A stretch of DNA of 23,301 bases from an uncultured Moraxellaceae bacterium (lineage in GTDB: Bacteria; Pseudomonadota; Gammaproteobacteria; Pseudomonadales; Moraxellaceae), in NCBI GenBank assembly GCA_937952925.1, contig CALFYA010000287.1, positions 1 through 23,301 on the forward strand, in the 5' to 3' direction. The notes under the pieces were generated by a model. The model did no database searches. It was not told where the DNA came from and worked only from the letters and a program-made list of their open reading frames with translations. The position numbers and the translations under genes are program-made. Numbering within the stretch: position 1 is the stretch's first letter; each line of letters starts with the position of its first letter. Shown piece after piece: positions 23,183-23,301 of this stretch.

Positions 23183-23301
23183 GCTATGCCCATCATTCTC
23201 ACGGCAGCAAGGCCGATTGTTGTGTTTGCTTCAGGTCTATAGACAGTCCATGAGACTCTCTATCATGAAACGTGCCAAGTTAGGGACGAAGTCACTGGGT
23301 C
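23183..23301. other. Upstream region of the PilZ-like gene at the window edge
   Basis: This 119-bp stretch should hold the promoter of the PilZ-fimX-cytochrome unit, but no convincing -35/-10 pair is visible. A plus-strand ATG at 23265 opens 12 codons to the edge (MKRAKLGTKSLG); too little is visible to call a gene. Confidence 0.3.

Noticed and set aside
23237..23301. Sigma-54 promoter-like TTGGCACG on the minus strand upstream of the PilZ-like gene
   Set aside because: The -24 part fits but the required GC of the -12 element is missing at the right distance.
23265..23301. Plus-strand ATG opening a short frame at the window edge
   Set aside because: Only 12 codons are visible, with no clear ribosome-binding site; it cannot be supported as a gene.

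Overview
The window looks like chromosomal DNA from a gammaproteobacterium of the order Pseudomonadales, probably a Moraxellaceae-type genome of moderate GC. The reasons are: lptD divergent from the MurNAc-recycling pair amgK-murU; a ribosomal operon rpsF-rpsR-rplI without the enteric priB, followed directly by dnaB and alr; a FimX-type REC-PAS-GGDEF-EAL protein; and the four-gene Anbu proteasome-like cluster. Genus cannot be fixed from sequence reading alone. I see no tRNA, rRNA, insertion sequence, prophage or CRISPR array.

Layout. 1-574 (-) is the 5' part of lptD. 707-2446 (+) is amgK-murU (peptidoglycan recycling). 2443-4167 (-) holds a TerD-family stress protein behind a WYL-domain regulator. 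4168-4670 is a gene-free stretch with palindromes and hairpins. 4671-8464 (+) is a circularly permuted ATP-grasp enzyme, a short alpha-E protein, a transglutaminase-like protease and Anbu, ending in a clear terminator. 8504-10003 (-) is an unusual fusion: TerD domain, helical TerB-like region, PH-like domain and HNH nuclease. 10219-13258 (-) is a complete TRAP transporter whose receptor resembles the 2-oxoacid binder TakP. 13510-14370 (+) is a GNAT-like protein of unknown role, tail to tail with alr. 14367-16885 (-) is dnaB-alr. 17154-18238 (-) is rpsF-rpsR-rplI, with an S6:S18-type leader that folds over the rpsF ribosome-binding site. 18578-18799 (+) is rpmE, whose promoter is framed by an 11-bp inverted repeat. 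18856-23182 (-) is a c-di-GMP/type IV pilus module: a PilZ-like protein, fimX and a lipoprotein cytochrome c overlapping the fimX end.

How the genes fit together. Most blocks are housekeeping: outer-membrane biogenesis, wall recycling, translation, replication and D-Ala supply. The accessory interest lies in 2443-10003, where two TerD-domain proteins, a WYL regulator and a peptide ligase/protease cluster sit side by side. Ter proteins, ATP-grasp peptide ligases, transglutaminases and nucleases recur together in predicted stress and DNA-processing systems. The TerD-helical-PH-HNH protein is the best candidate for something not yet described. The functional link between these neighbours is inference.
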